Shown: one piece after another, positions 23,407-36,183 of the stretch | How the letters are laid out: each line of letters opens with the position of its first letter | Position numbering within the stretch: position 1 is the first letter of the stretch | Source of the DNA: Hofstenia miamia | Lineage: Eukaryota; Xenacoelomorpha; Acoela; Hofsteniidae | Direction: 5' to 3' | NCBI GenBank assembly: GCA_900660155.1 | Contig: CABFPE010000530.1 | Span: 220,793 to 284,792, forward strand | DNA length: 64,000 nt | Notes under the pieces: generated by a model | Told to the model about the DNA's origin: nothing | The model's database searches: none | Seen by the model: only the letters and a program-made list of their open reading frames with translations | Made by a program: the position numbers and the translations under genes

Positions 23407-26400
23407 TTCTATTCTTTTGCAATAATGTATCGAAAGGGAAATTTTGAATGCTCAAAACTACTATTAAACAATGATTCATAATTAAATATAAAAATATAAT
23501 AATTCTGCAGTGGATTTAAAATGTAAATATAATAAGAAATGTTTAATTTTCTGTATGGACTTCTGCTTCATTAAGCAAACATCAGAGTTGATTAATTACA
23601 AAATAATGATCTTAACGAGAATGTCTTACTTCACGATACCTTGTGTAGTATAAACCACTCGATCACCCAGATTTGTTTTTATAGCAATTCATGATCAGGT
23701 GGAAGATTGCGACACTTCACTGGAGATTATGTATTGCGTCAGTGTTGGTAGAGTGATGCAGGACTCCCTGCTGAGTAAAAGATTTTTATAACAGGATCCG
23801 GATTTTGCTTTATCCGGATGTGATCCGGTTTATGTTAGGCTGATTTTAATAGTTAAATTTTCGTAGTATGGTTTTCTGAAATGGATTTAACTATATCTGA
23901 GGTAATACCAGTTTATTGGTGTGAAAATGGTTGAACCTATTGTGAAATATATATTAAAATGGTGTGTGAAATATGTTAGCGCGTTTTTCTCTGAAAAAAA
24001 CTAGAACCAAACCTAATAATTATATTTTGTGGATTCCTTTATTGGCTTTCATTGATAGTGGTTTTTCTCATGTCAACGCATGCATTATTATTCAGACAGT
24101 GGAATGCTTTGCAGTGCTTTGATCTACCCAACTGCTATTGACAAAATATCGTCCTATTAATAATGTATTCATGGAAATTGCTTAACAATCTTTTTCCAAA
24201 TTTCTCATTCTCATTTCAAACGCAGACGTACAAAGCAGAATCGTTTTTTACAGCCGAGACTAATTGAAAACACTGAAATTTACATTTTACCGCTCGTGTA
24301 GTGTGACGATAAAGAAACCGCTTATAAAGGATTTATTAAACAAACTGTTTTAAAAACAATCCACTGAACGCAACTATTCATCTTAGCTACAATGGCAATT
24401 GGCCAGAGTGGGAAACAGGTCACTTTTTCACGTCACCCGCCCCTCCCTGTCTAACGATGAATGGTATAATACGAAAAATGTTTCAACATAAAAGTTTCAA
24501 TAAAAAATACGAAATCAAAAACAATACAAAAATAATTGCTCGACCCATGGTTCTGATCCCGTTTGGTCGGATTGACCCGTTTCCTATCTTGCAATTGGGT
24601 TCACACCCCCGAGATTCCCCTGCATAAAATATAAAAGCAATATATTTACTTTCAAAGATTTTGAGTTTGTAGCTATGAATTTTTTTCATTTACTTGATAT
24701 GATTTACATCATAAATCAGGCTACATACATAAAATGTAACTTTTATTCTATATATTTTGCCCAATTGCAACTCACCCCGCAGCTGGTGTATATATGTAAA
24801 CCCTATTAAGAATACATGAAGAATGTAGGTTATTTCTAAGTTTATATACCGGTATATATTTTTAAAAAAATAAGTTGAGCTAGAGATACATAATCTATTC
24901 TATTCAGCGGGCTGTATTAGTTTAATGCATTTGATTCCACACAACCACAAATGGAAAAAGATATTTTCATGTTCGAATGGAGTAAGATAACAAGTGTTAA
25001 ACTTTTAAAATTGTCTGACGATTTTTACATACATTTCAAACTTTAGTTAAGGCAGTGTTCTTACTTAAGGAATGTATCTAGATTTTTTTCTAGATTGCTA
25101 CAAAATCTTCAATTCGTTGCTACAAAGTAAATCTTCTATTATTATATAGAAAATAGTGTCCTTCTCATGGCGCTTCTTGTTACTACAGCTAGTTTTGTAA
25201 CGCCTTTAGAACGGTCATATTGTCAAAATGCTGGTTGTTAATTATTTCTGTCATCAAGTCTTATATAATAGCGTTTCAAACCTTTTAAAAATAACTACTT
25301 ACTCAATTATTGTAGATTTAAAATGTACCTTTACAATAAACTAAAATTGTCTTTGAAACCTTACATAAATTCTGTGTATAGCAATACATTTATTTGTTGG
25401 CATTGTGACCATGTTTGTAAGTTTGACATTTCAATGACCATTAAATTGCCCAATGGAATGGCACTGTGTATACCATAATCGGTGCCTCCGATTTTAGTAG
25501 ATGAATTTTTTTCGAATGTATTCTTGTTCGGCCCATTCTATGAATTCAATTATCTGTATATCGGACGATAAGGTGTATAAATGCATCCAGGAATTATGAG
25601 TTTTAATGATATTTTGACCTCACTTTGAATTTGAAGTCATCTCTGCCTATCTCTCTATCTCATTGTCTATTTCTAATTTTTCCATTCTTCGCTCCCAAAG
25701 GATTTAAATTTCACAATCTTCTATGCCAACATTCACTCATTCTAATGACACCCAAGTTATAAACAAATGCACTGTCTATTCCTTAAAACGATTATTCTTA
25801 TATTTATAAATTTCTTCCTATTTTCCAAAGGAATCACACAATAAAACTTGGAAAGTTGCATCTGAACAGCGAGTGATTGTATTTATTGTCAGTAAACAAT
25901 CAGGCGAAGCAGACTTTCAAGTTATTTTATAGAGTCGATAGGCGCCCCGGGATCTAATGAATCACTCTTTTATTTTATTCACATGAGATTTCGCCTACAA
26001 TTCCAACTTTTGTATTTTCTGTTTGTTCAAGTTATGCGCTTCCGCTTTAATTTGCATTCATTTAGTTTATTTTGTTGCCATTTCATAATATTTGAAACTC
26101 AAATCATCAAACCTTCATTTTCAATTACCTTTAAGAATTTTTTTACCATTTGCGATTTCTTTTCCTTTTAGAATATGTCAACTAGGTACTAGTAATACAC
26201 AGGAAAATTAAATTGAACAAAATTTAACCATCTAACCACTTACTGCCAATTTTTGAACTATCACAAATTTATTTAAAATTTTTAACAATTTCAATAAGAA
26301 CAGCTGAAAACTTTTGTATTTCTTGATTAACATACAGAAATCAAAAAGCAATGAGTTTCTTCCCAATATTTTGTGTTGTCTGTTCTTTTTGTTTTTGGAA

Positions 26401-29073
26401 AACAATAAAGCTTTCGAAAAATTGCATTCAGCACGTGTAGGAGAAAGTATCAAACCTAACCACATCTGTGTAACTTCGCATAAATGTGGCCAATTTTTGC
26501 CGTCTTCTTTGAAGAATACATAATGTCAATTGTGGATCCAGGGGGTGGCTTGAGTGACTAGTCACGCTACTTTTTTCAGATGGAGCTAAATTTCATTATT
26601 GGTGGTATTTCATTCTTTTGTGCCTATTTGAAAAATAGAAAACAGCTTAATTGCCTTTTATTAACGCTGTTTACCTATGCACCACTAAGTAGACATTAGT
26701 AGGTTTTATTTTTTAATGATGCGTTTTTACTTTTAGTTTCATTTTGTCCCAAAAAACTTTTTCTTATTGATTTTATTACTAGGGCATGCACTTCTCATGT
26801 ACATATTTTATTGATGGATAAGAGAAAAATTATGATCATTAGCTAAATGTATACATATTTTTGTTTGTATATTTAAATGTTCATATTATGCTGCAAGTTG
26901 CTAAAGCTGCTTAGTCCTCTCCTGGAAAAGCAAAATGACCTGGGACCTTTTTTCCAAAATCTTCAAAACAAGACCATGATGGAACTGTTTGCGCCATGGT
27001 GTTTTGCTTAACATCCGTTTCAAGTAAAAATTCACATCAAGAAATCATGAAGACCCATCTTTGAGTGAAGAGATGATTAATTGCAAAGTCATAACTGATA
27101 ATTGCCATATCTATTGTAATAAGTTGCAAGTGCGATTATGTGATTATGTTGTGGAACGTGAACACTAAAGTGTTCTCATTTTAAGTTTTCGTTTCCTTAC
27201 ATATGCTGAAGTATATTTCTTGAAGTAACTAGAATTTAATTGTCGTTCATTAATAATTTTGAAAGTCGTAAAGGTTTTTGACATTGTGTGTGTTACTATG
27301 TTAAAAAATTCACATCTTAGAAAATAACACAGCTCTTATTTTTTTATAATTTTAGCCCCTCCCCTAGGAAAGCATCCACAATGAACGACTACAAACAACT
27401 ATTTCTTCTATTATGCCCACCTACACACCATCCACGTAACCAGCAGTATTCATTGGAGAACGCAACCTGTGTGCCAAGCTGATTTTCTAATGTATCTCTC
27501 ATTCGATTATTTTTGGAATAAATTGGAAATGTGTAGGATTGCAGCAGACTTTCCCAATAATAATGGAAATTAGTAGAAATGAGATTCCCGTTTGCGAAAT
27601 TGAATATTAGAAATTTGTGTTTTGATTTCAGTATTCTAGCATCTAATGACTTTATTCCATAGATCAAATTGACCACTACATCTTTTGATTATTATGACCT
27701 AGGGACATTCATACCTTTGTTGGGAGCGGGTTCTGGACTAAACTCTTAATACGCGTCTACTACATTGGTAATTTTGAAAATTCGCTAGTACCTGCTGCGT
27801 AGATAAAGTTCACCCACAATGAAAGATACTGCATCCGCCACTGAATGCAGTAAATTGACATTGCAAATAACAATAACGTGCAATGCGCATGCAGCCAAAA
27901 GTACAAGTGCATCAAAACTGATTGGCTGTTGAAATTGTAACGCCATTTAAGTTTCAAAGCACACTACATGCCTCATTAACATGACCTGTCGTAAATTGGT
28001 TCTGTTCAATACTATTTTATACACATGGTCTAACCAGACCAGGGTTTATGGTATGGCCATATATAGCAAGGTAACATGACATTTTGGACAAAGTTAGCTT
28101 GTTTTAAGTGATGACGTCACGAAATATGTTGATATTTGATGAAATTTTTTAATAATTAGATGCTTTACATAATGTGAAACAAGAAAATTTGGAAACTCTT
28201 TTCTCACTTTTCTTTCCATATTCTGTAAGTTAATGATTTATAATAAAATACTCAAAAAATATGATACCTATACAATAACAGCTTACCGCGAAGTGCAAAT
28301 TCAGCATAATTTCTATTTTTTACACAAAATAGTATAATCTTTATATAGATGCTATCAAATATATAATTGTATGTTTATGAATAATAGCCATACAAAGCAA
28401 TTTTACTAAATTATTTCGCAAATCAGGTTGATGTTATCCTTCCCAGGCAATAAATATTCTAATCTTTAATGACTTTACTGAAAGCACTGGAGGCTGTCGC
28501 CGCTGTCCTGTTGTTTAGAAACCTAAACACACTAGCGGTTGTGCATGCATGGATAACTTTTTGTCGTTCCCACATGATTCATATTTAAAATGAATTATCA
28601 ACTGGGAACGTAAAATGCCTATTTTATCGATTTTTAAACAATCCATACACGTAGTGGTCATGAACTGGGCGACTTAATTTTCGTTTTTATTGATTTTGAG
28701 CAAGTTTACGTTTTACAATCATTCTGGTTTCTTTAAAGAACTTTTTTCAAAGATCCTCTCACACTTGTTTGTCAATACAATCATCTTTGTCAATAAAGTA
28801 CTTAAATTGGTTTGAATTCGTGTAAAGTTTTTTTGTACGCGTGATTTTGTGTTGACCTTTTATTTGAAGTTTTATCGCCATTCGTTTCTAAACAAATTTA
28901 TTTTCTTTCAGCTATTGTAGCAAGTTGTGTCAAGACAGTTCTTACTCGTCTACTTATTAACTATAAGCGCAAACAAATGTGATTGGCTGCCAATTAATTA
29001 GTTTCCTATGGTTTATTAATTATAAAGCACACTTTGGCAGTATCTAATATGCTAAGCTGTCTTTTTAATACAG
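23407..29073. other. Presumptive intron of leader A, no gene seen
   Basis: End of the 24.5-kb intron between 4569 and 29074. A patch at about 24540-24625, read on the minus strand, starts CAGGGGAATCTCGGGGGTG and could be one end of an hAT element. A CATCCGCCACTG motif at 27832-27843 and a GGATCCAGGGGG motif near 26534-26545 also resemble hAT ends, but none has a confirmed partner. No splice-bounded coding frame was accepted here. Confidence 0.4.
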
Positions 29074-29236
29074 GTGAACGCCATCGTCCACGTCATCGTC
29101 ACACTGTATATTTCAATAGTGTACCTCACTCGCCATCTTACGAAGAATGTACCTACACAAATCCTTCCAATCACAACGCCTGGTTATTGTATAATGGGCC
29201 CAAGAAATCCAACAGTGAACAGAACTTTAATGTAAA
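29074..29236 (+). CDS. Candidate internal coding exon, leader A exon 2, of the long plus-strand gene
   Basis: A 163-bp exon with a strong acceptor (CTTTTTAATACAG, AG at 29072-29073) and a consensus donor GTAAGT at 29237. It enters with two bases of a codon and leaves with two. The open frame begins ERHRPRHRHTVYFNSVPHSP, then SYEECTYTNPSNHNAWLLYN and GPKKSNSEQNFNV. The His/Arg-rich opening and Asn/Ser-rich end suggest an extended, disordered segment; no domain is recognised. The entry phase fits the exon at 4501-4569 (Gly across the junction) and the exit phase fits 51980-52673 (AA+G, Lys). The other two frames are worse: one has a stop before the donor. Codon third positions are mixed rather than simply A/T, as expected for real coding sequence. 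Confidence 0.72.
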
Positions 29237-31357
29237 GTAAGTTGCTTGTACAATTTCATATTTTGGTTTTTCCTTGATCATTGTGCACAACATGCTGTTG
29301 TGAAAATGGTTACTTTCAGATTTACAAACTACCGACATTTTAGACTCAATCATAGTCCATGCTCAAGCAAAGAAACTGTTAAAATAATTTAAAATTGGCA
29401 ATTACTGTTTCCTGAAAATGCCTTTATGTATTAAAAATGTTTTAAAGCCTTAAATCTTAGTTTTTCTAGAAGCTACTTAGGAAGACTTTTAACACCTAAT
29501 TTAATTTGTTGAATTGCATTGATTTTGGGACTTTGTTAGTTTCTTTCATTGAATGATAAGTGAATAATAACACGGTATTGTGTGTAAACATCTTGTTTTG
29601 AGCAAGTCTTTGGTAAGAATCTATGGTGTATGATTTTCTTCGGATTTAAAGACATTATTCATTTTTAGCGGTCTTTGCACTGCTTTTGAAAGAGCTCTCT
29701 CGAAGATTAAAACTCCGCCATAAACAGAAAATTTTGTAAATACGTAGAATACAATTAAACCTGTTCTACTAGGTTTAAATTTTGACATTCTATTCAACAA
29801 ATTTGCTCAGTTGCTGCGTACCTGTAGGTATGTTTCTTATTAAACAAAAGCATTTGCTCCATTTTTCAAAAAGCAGAAATTCTTTGAAAATTTATTTTCA
29901 ATTTGAAGTTTAAAACTTTAATTAGTATGTAAACGTGACTGTGTTTGGCTTTATTACTTCTGTGCCAATATAATTTCTTGTGATTGTCAAAAAACTAATG
30001 ATGGAGCAAATAATATGTTAATTTGTATGATTAACTAAAAGATATTTAATTATTTTTATAAATTTTTGTAAGATAAGTTAAAATATTTTATCTGATGCCA
30101 TCTAGTGTTAAAATATTATTTCACTTTCGATTACGCCATCCAATGTTTTGAATTCCATTTATAGTAGTGTCTTTAGTGATTTCCTGTTTGCAGCTATCTA
30201 CAGTTTCCGATTTTAATAATTGCATATAACTGAAATTATCTTATAAATTTCGATCAAATTTTTTACTAGTATGGGAAGTCAAATTTTGTGTATACATAGC
30301 TAGGGAAAGCATGTTATTTGAAATGTTTTAATATTTTAATAAATACAAAGCTGGAGATATTTGTGTACATGTATGTAAACGCATATCATCTGATTGGAAT
30401 GTTGAACAGGGAAAAATATTAATCTTTTGCATGAATTTGTGTGAATCACAATGGATAGTCATTTTACCTATGAAGTTTCTTAATTCACTTATGAACAGTA
30501 CAACTGATTTTCTAATAGGTAACAATCCCATTAAATTTTTGTCAGTTTTGTCCCAATCCCATCACAAATTCCGTCATATATAATCCTACTTCATTACTTC
30601 TATTTGGCCAAAAAATGTGAGTAATATTTTGAAATCCTTAATCCCTATTTCTTCATATATGTCCCCTGTCGTATGTTAATCCCAGTCCCACTGAAATATT
30701 AATCGCAATGCATGATGTTTATATTCATGTCAATTGTTTACATCTCTAATTTATTTCATCATTATGAAAAGCTGTCTACTCGTCCCAGACAATTATGCCA
30801 TCTAAGCTTCTTATTGTGTCATTCTAGGCAAGCACTTGCTGCATATCTTAAGCTTCAATCTCACTGATCAAACAAATCAGTATAGCCACCTATTTTCTGA
30901 CAGAATTGTGTCTGACGTCGCAAATTGTAACAGTCAACATTTTTCGTTGTTTGTCCTCCCTCAAATATATTTTTGTTGCAATCTATGCAAAACTGCAGAC
31001 AACAGTAGAGCGGTGTAAATTAATCCTATTTAACTAGAAAAAATTATAAGACGGGGGATTAAGCGTCAGTATACATAGTGTGTAACTTATAGTATACCAT
31101 TAAACATTAAAAAGTCCAACCTTGTACCCTTCTTTATATACCACGAGTTATTTATTTGTGATAATGTCATACTAGAAATTCCTTGCATTTGTTAGTAGTC
31201 CTCAGAACAAAAAACTATATTTTGTAGCCAATTAAGTTTTAGTGAATACAACTTTCGTGTAAATTTCTTTAGTATGGATCCTTTCTATTATCAAGAATTG
31301 TTAATTCGTTTTACTAAGTTTTTCAGTTAAATATTTTCATTTGAGCATAATTGGGAT
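29237..31357. other. Presumptive intron, no gene seen
   Basis: Start of the 22.7-kb intron that would separate leader A from the shared exon. AT-rich, short open frames only. Confidence 0.5.
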
Positions 31358-31767
31358 CAGTGTTGGTCGATTTAAATCACTTGATTTAAATCATTGATTT
31401 AAATCGGATTTAAATCAAAGCACATTATTAGTTAAATTATTGATTTAAATCAAGTACACTAAAAGAGATGCAAGTAGTGTATTCTAATTGTTTTTAAGTC
31501 ATTGCCCTGATATTGGAATGAATTGGTCAGCCCTGAAATGTTGTTTTGCATGTTTTTTATCTTCAGTTTATTTCAAATTGATGAAATTATCGTATTTCAT
31601 AAATAGTAGTATCAAAAGGATTTCTAATATTTGCTACCTTGGAAGATTGTCTGGGTAAAATTGAAATTTAGGTAAAAAAATCCGATTTAAATCAATAAAT
31701 CCGATTTAAATCAAAAAATCCGATTTTTTTGATTTTTTAATTTAAATCGGATTTTTTCCCAACACTG
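31358..31767. mobile_element. Non-autonomous hAT-type element with clustered TTTAAATC motifs
   Basis: A 410-bp element with the terminal inverted repeat CAGTGTTGG...CCAACACTG and a perfect 8-bp target duplication ATTGGGAT (31350-31357 and 31768-31775), diagnostic of hAT insertion. The motif GATTTAAATC or a one-base variant occurs about eight times, packed into the first 100 and last 100 bp on both sides. In hAT elements such subterminal repeats are transposase-binding sites. There is no coding capacity. The perfect duplication and legible ends suggest a fairly recent insertion. Confidence 0.9.
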
Positions 31768-31775
31768 ATTGGGAT

Positions 31776-34700
31776 GCATGATTCATAGAGGATTTATTCT
31801 ATGCATATCTTCAATAAGACAAAATTTCATTAACTCTATTTCCAATAGGAATTTTTCAAAATCTGTGACAACCTCTGACTTTACGCATGGCGCGCCTTGA
31901 CGGGACTCACATAGATTGTCTTCAAAAAACACAATATTTCAGGGTAGTTGTTGTCCCCATGGGTATTAGACCGCGCCATTATCTGAACACTAGGTATGGA
32001 AATAATTTGAATATTTTTACATAAGTCGGATTTTTCATTGAAAAAAAATTATTTGCATGTACTTCAGACACAAGAATAGGTTTTAACACAAATCATTATT
32101 ACATTAGCCGGTTCGACCCCATAGATGTGTGCATGTAAAAACCTTTCAATATTTCTTAATAGGTTTCGATAAAATTGTCCATAATGCGGACAAATCAATT
32201 ATTAAAAGACTGCAATGGATTTAGCAGGCTCTGTTATTGTTTGATTCAACAATTTTTTGGCCATAAATCGTATTTGTTTGTTAAAGATCAATTTCATTTC
32301 TATCGGAATGCTTTGCTTTTTGTTTTGTAGCTATGACTAGTTATGTGACACTCGTTTAATACTTCATTTCCTTGAACATCTGCTTAATTAAGAATTGATT
32401 TGAACTAAAGTTTTTAAAACACTTGATAAAAAAAGTCCGGATTTCTCAAGGGTATGCCGGCACGACTTGCCTTATGAAATCATTCGCCATTAAATTAATA
32501 CACCGCACATCTACATACCAAGTTTCATTGAGTTTACGTTGCTATTGTATGATATATAATATTAATTTGGATGTTTTAATTATTTCTATAATTTTAACAA
32601 ACTGTCCCTTAGCGTTATTTTATACACATTAACAAATAATCTATCAATAACTTAGATAAATCAATATTATTCGTTAAATGTAACGGAGTTTAACACTCTA
32701 TGCCTACCACTAGACCACTTGACTTACTTAGAAGGAAAAACTCTGATTACTTGCGGCTGTCACAATAATTGGCGGGAAGAAGTTAAGAAGATTACCAATG
32801 ATAATTACAACTAAGAATGTATATATCAGTATATCTTGGCAGAGGTCGTACTTCATTTTCCTTGCATATGTCAAGCTTTTCATCCATTTCAATTTTTCAA
32901 ATCAAGGTTTGAAAGGCATTTAAATATCAACAACCTTCATTGTTGTCAAATCTCGAAAGCCCTTCCAATTCATACATAGAAAAGAATGATTCTCTTATTT
33001 TACATTTTCTTATCGAATAATTACAAAATGTTTATGAAACAGTAGTAAGTTTACTTCGTGAAAGTGAATGGTTTTGTAATTTCAAGAGTTTCTCAATCCT
33101 ATAAACATGATGTTTGCATTACTTTATTCAGTGGAATCCTTCACTAAGCATGAGCTCTTAACTTACTTTGCCTGCTGTTGTCAATATTTTTAACGAGATC
33201 TTGTGCTATTATTAAGGTGTTAAAATATTTAGTTAGATTGTATGTCATTGTCCATCCACCATGATTTGTTTATCTACGCTGTGAATTGATTTAATTAACG
33301 CGCTTTACAAAAGAACATCATTAACGCTTGTGGACATCACACATATTCTCGCAGGACAAGTTGAATGTACATTTTAATAATCGTATCCATCATTAAAATG
33401 GAAAGATAATTAGTTGCATGATATCAATTATCAAGGGATTCATTTCTCTTCGCGAAAACCAATTTATGCTTTCTGTTGTGTACCCTATATTTCATTAGTG
33501 TAATATATTTCAAACTCAAATCAAAATACATTCACAGAGGACAGACCCATAAATAAAAGTAGAAAGACTACCTTTGGCTTGATACCAATTTCTAATCGTC
33601 AGTATACAATTTTTTGTTATAAAACTCAGTCCATCTCTGAGTGAAGACAGTGATTTCTTAGTGCAGATATTGAATAGTTTCATTTATTCGACTTTTGGTT
33701 TAATCCGAATTTAATAAATTTCAATAAAGATTAGATGTTAGTGTTCGCTTTTTAAAGATGTTCTCAATTCATCCTGTTAGTTAATAAGATGTGTTATGAA
33801 AGCTTTAAATACCTCCAGTGCTGCATTAGCAATTTTAACGCTCTGGTGCCGAACGTATTTAAATTAATTTATAATAACTACTAAATGAACTAATGGCTAA
33901 ACTAAATTATAGCAATTTGTTAAAATTTTATTGCAACAATTGCTTTGATTAGCTTTTATTTTGCTGAATGTATCAAGCAAATTTCAATTCTTAGGATTTC
34001 CATCTACCAATGGCTTAAAACAGGTGACCTGTTTTACAGTTTTACTAGGTGAATTACATCCGGAAGCATTAATCCTATTTTATCAATGTTTGAGCTTTAA
34101 TCTTTCCGCCGCTCGGATACAATGAGGAAATATTTCTTATCTTTATTGTTTCACTTTGTGTATAAGAATGATTTACCGCCAAACAAAGAGTTTTATGGAT
34201 CTCATTTGTAAATAGTGCGTGTATAGTTGTACGATGTTAAATGAATTTAACGAAACACGTGTCCATTGGAATGTGCAAGTAACCAAGGACAACTATATTC
34301 GATCATCATCTAGTTGCGTCATTGGAAATACCACTCTCTCGCATTTGTGTTACTGAGTGGAGATATTGGGGCTCTAGTTTCCTCTTCTATGTTAAAATAG
34401 TCAAAAATTCATTATTGGCTTAATTGGGCAATTGTATAGCCTGTAGTATTTAATTGTATGTAATGATATATTATTGCTCGGTAATATAATGAGATTATTT
34501 TATATAACTATATCCATAAAAGCGAGTTCACAAAGTACATGTATATGTATGCACTAAATAGGCAGAATTTCAAAGCCAAGTTTAAGTACTTCATGTTTCT
34601 TAACATGTTAATTAATATTTTTGAATAAATTATTGAAATGCGTTTTTCTACTCCATAATAATATAATAAAATAATACCATGTACTATGTACATCTAATGT

Positions 34701-35188
34701 CCAGCTAAAACTATTGGTGCCGGTGCCAGTGCCAGCCACCGGCCCACTTTAGCCCATGTACCATTAGAATTGTTGTCAATTAAAATGCATAATTCATTTC
34801 TCACTGATGTCTTTCATCCTAGAATTTCAGATTCAATCTTAATAAGAATAGAGAGAAATTATAGGTTATAGGCAAAAACGGTTTAAAAATTTTAATTTTT
34901 TATTAAAATTAGTCATCGCAAATTGATTGCACACTACATTTCCAATTTTTTCATGCCTTTGCGAAGAATGTAGTCAATGTGTTTAGTAGTCAATGATTTT
35001 TTCAAAACCGACTGATTATATTCTCTGAATATAGTGTTAATAAGTTAATGGTTATTTCTGTCGCAATTCAATGTTTCAAGCTTTTCGCACCACTATTTTT
35101 TGAAATTTTGAGTTTCTTCATATTTACTTGTTACTGGCTATTTCATATCAATTTAATTCAACCATTTTGCATGCTTTGTATTTCATCT
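31776..35188. other. Presumptive intron, no gene seen
   Basis: AT-rich. A small GC-rich hairpin lies near 34718-34743 (CCGGTG...CACCGG). No exon or further element was supported. Confidence 0.45.
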
Positions 35189-35506
35189 ACTTATCAACGA
35201 GCCGAGCTTCTAATAGGAGGTGCCGAGCTGAGTCGTGCCGAGCACAGCCGAGCTGAGCTTGAGCACTGCATTTGATATAAAACAAGCCCAAAAATAGGCA
35301 TTATTAAGCCAGCAAGTTTATAGTTCTGCTTTTTAATTTGTTTATGCAGATTTTTCTTAATTTTTCATTCAATATTTCTCTTTTTATAATCTTATTTTAA
35401 AATGTTTATTAAATAATAGGAAAAGCTACGTAAAAAATTAGCCTTACTGAATGGTTCTATGTAGCCGTGCAGAGCTGAACTTAAGAATTTCGGCTCGTTG
35501 ACAAGT
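35189..35506. mobile_element. Short inverted-repeat element with GAGC-rich left arm
   Basis: The left end ACTTATCAACGAGCCGA and the complement of the right end, ACTTGTCAACGAGCCGA, match at 16 of 17 bases. Inside the left end the motif GAGCTGAG/GAGCCGAG recurs several times within 90 bp; the right end has CAGAGCTGAAC. This layout resembles non-autonomous hAT elements with subterminal repeats. The flanking octamers are at best a weak duplication, so the superfamily is not certain. Confidence 0.68.
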
Positions 35507-35989
35507 CTGTTTCAGTGATTTATCGTTTTGTTATTATATCTACATCAACCTCGCTTAAATATAGTTAAGAATAGTTTTTGATTTTGTGTATTTCATCTTT
35601 TGAAGAAAATGACTGAAATGCCTTTCGATTTGATTAAAGTGACGCTGAGTTCCAATAATTCTATTAGAGTAAAATTCAACTGTCGGGCCAATTAACTAAA
35701 ATTTCGAAATATCCACTAAAGTTTTTTTCAATTTCAAAAGTGGCATCAGCTATACGTATTAATAACTCTGATGTAATTGAAATTTCCTACTTTAACATTC
35801 ATATCTCTAAATCCACTCATCGCACCCAGAAGGCAAAATTCCTCCGTAAATTGTAAATGTCGATTGAAAGGAATTTTTAATCAAATATTGTCGGTTATCT
35901 ACAGTTTAGCAATCCAGTAATAAAACCCATCGCATCCCTTATTTACACAAGTGCACTGTTAATATTCAAGTTGTAAAACTTTTGACGCT

Positions 35990-36124
35990 TAGCCGCGCCT
36001 CTTTATTCAATTTAAGTAATGTGGATGTGTCCTGGTGTGGCTTGTGTCTGTAATACTCTGACATTTCTACGGTAGACACACCGATAGCGTGCGGTGTGCA
36101 CTTTAATTACTTGTTCTGTTCATT
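35990..36124 (+). promoter_or_regulatory. Putative alternative promoter / 5' UTR of leader B
   Basis: Less AT-rich than its surroundings, with CpGs (TTAGCCGCGCCTC, CACACCGATAGCGTGCGG) immediately upstream of the candidate first coding exon at 36125. No unambiguous TATA box or initiator can be assigned; this is inferred from position and composition. Confidence 0.3.
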
Positions 36125-36183
36125 ATGCCTTTGTGTTGGAAATGGAAGTCTTCAGTTGTTGAGGATGACGAATTCAGTTACAG
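36125..36183 (+). CDS. Candidate alternative first coding exon (leader B)
   Basis: From the ATG at 36125 the frame reads MPLCWKWKSSVVEDDEFSY and reaches a CAG|GTAATT donor at 36184 after 59 nt, leaving two bases (AG). Joined to the exon at 51980, which supplies one base (G), it makes an Arg codon and continues in frame: 753 nt, 251 codons, to 52673. The peptide is a basic/aromatic start followed by an acidic VVEDDEF stretch. I do not recognise it. It may instead be an internal exon spliced at the TTCAG ending at 36155, which preserves the same frame from VEDDEFSY onward; the exit phase is unchanged either way. Confidence 0.5.

Noticed and set aside
24540-24625. tRNA-like GGGTTCACACCCC block
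   Set aside because: It resembles a B box, but no A box or acceptor stem pairs at tRNA distance on either strand. A transposon end is more likely.
26314-26523. 69-codon plus-strand frame ending in a His/Cys-containing stretch
   Set aside because: The Cys/His spacing fits no zinc-binding signature I know, and the first half is AT-driven.
26525-26690. hAT MITE between GGATCCAGGGGG and GCACCACTAAG
   Set aside because: The ends are only loosely similar and no 8-bp duplication was found.
27350-27690. Possible exon on either strand near a TTTTAG acceptor
   Set aside because: Neither strand gives an acceptor, open frame and donor together; the CCCCTCCCCTAG start looks like transposon debris.
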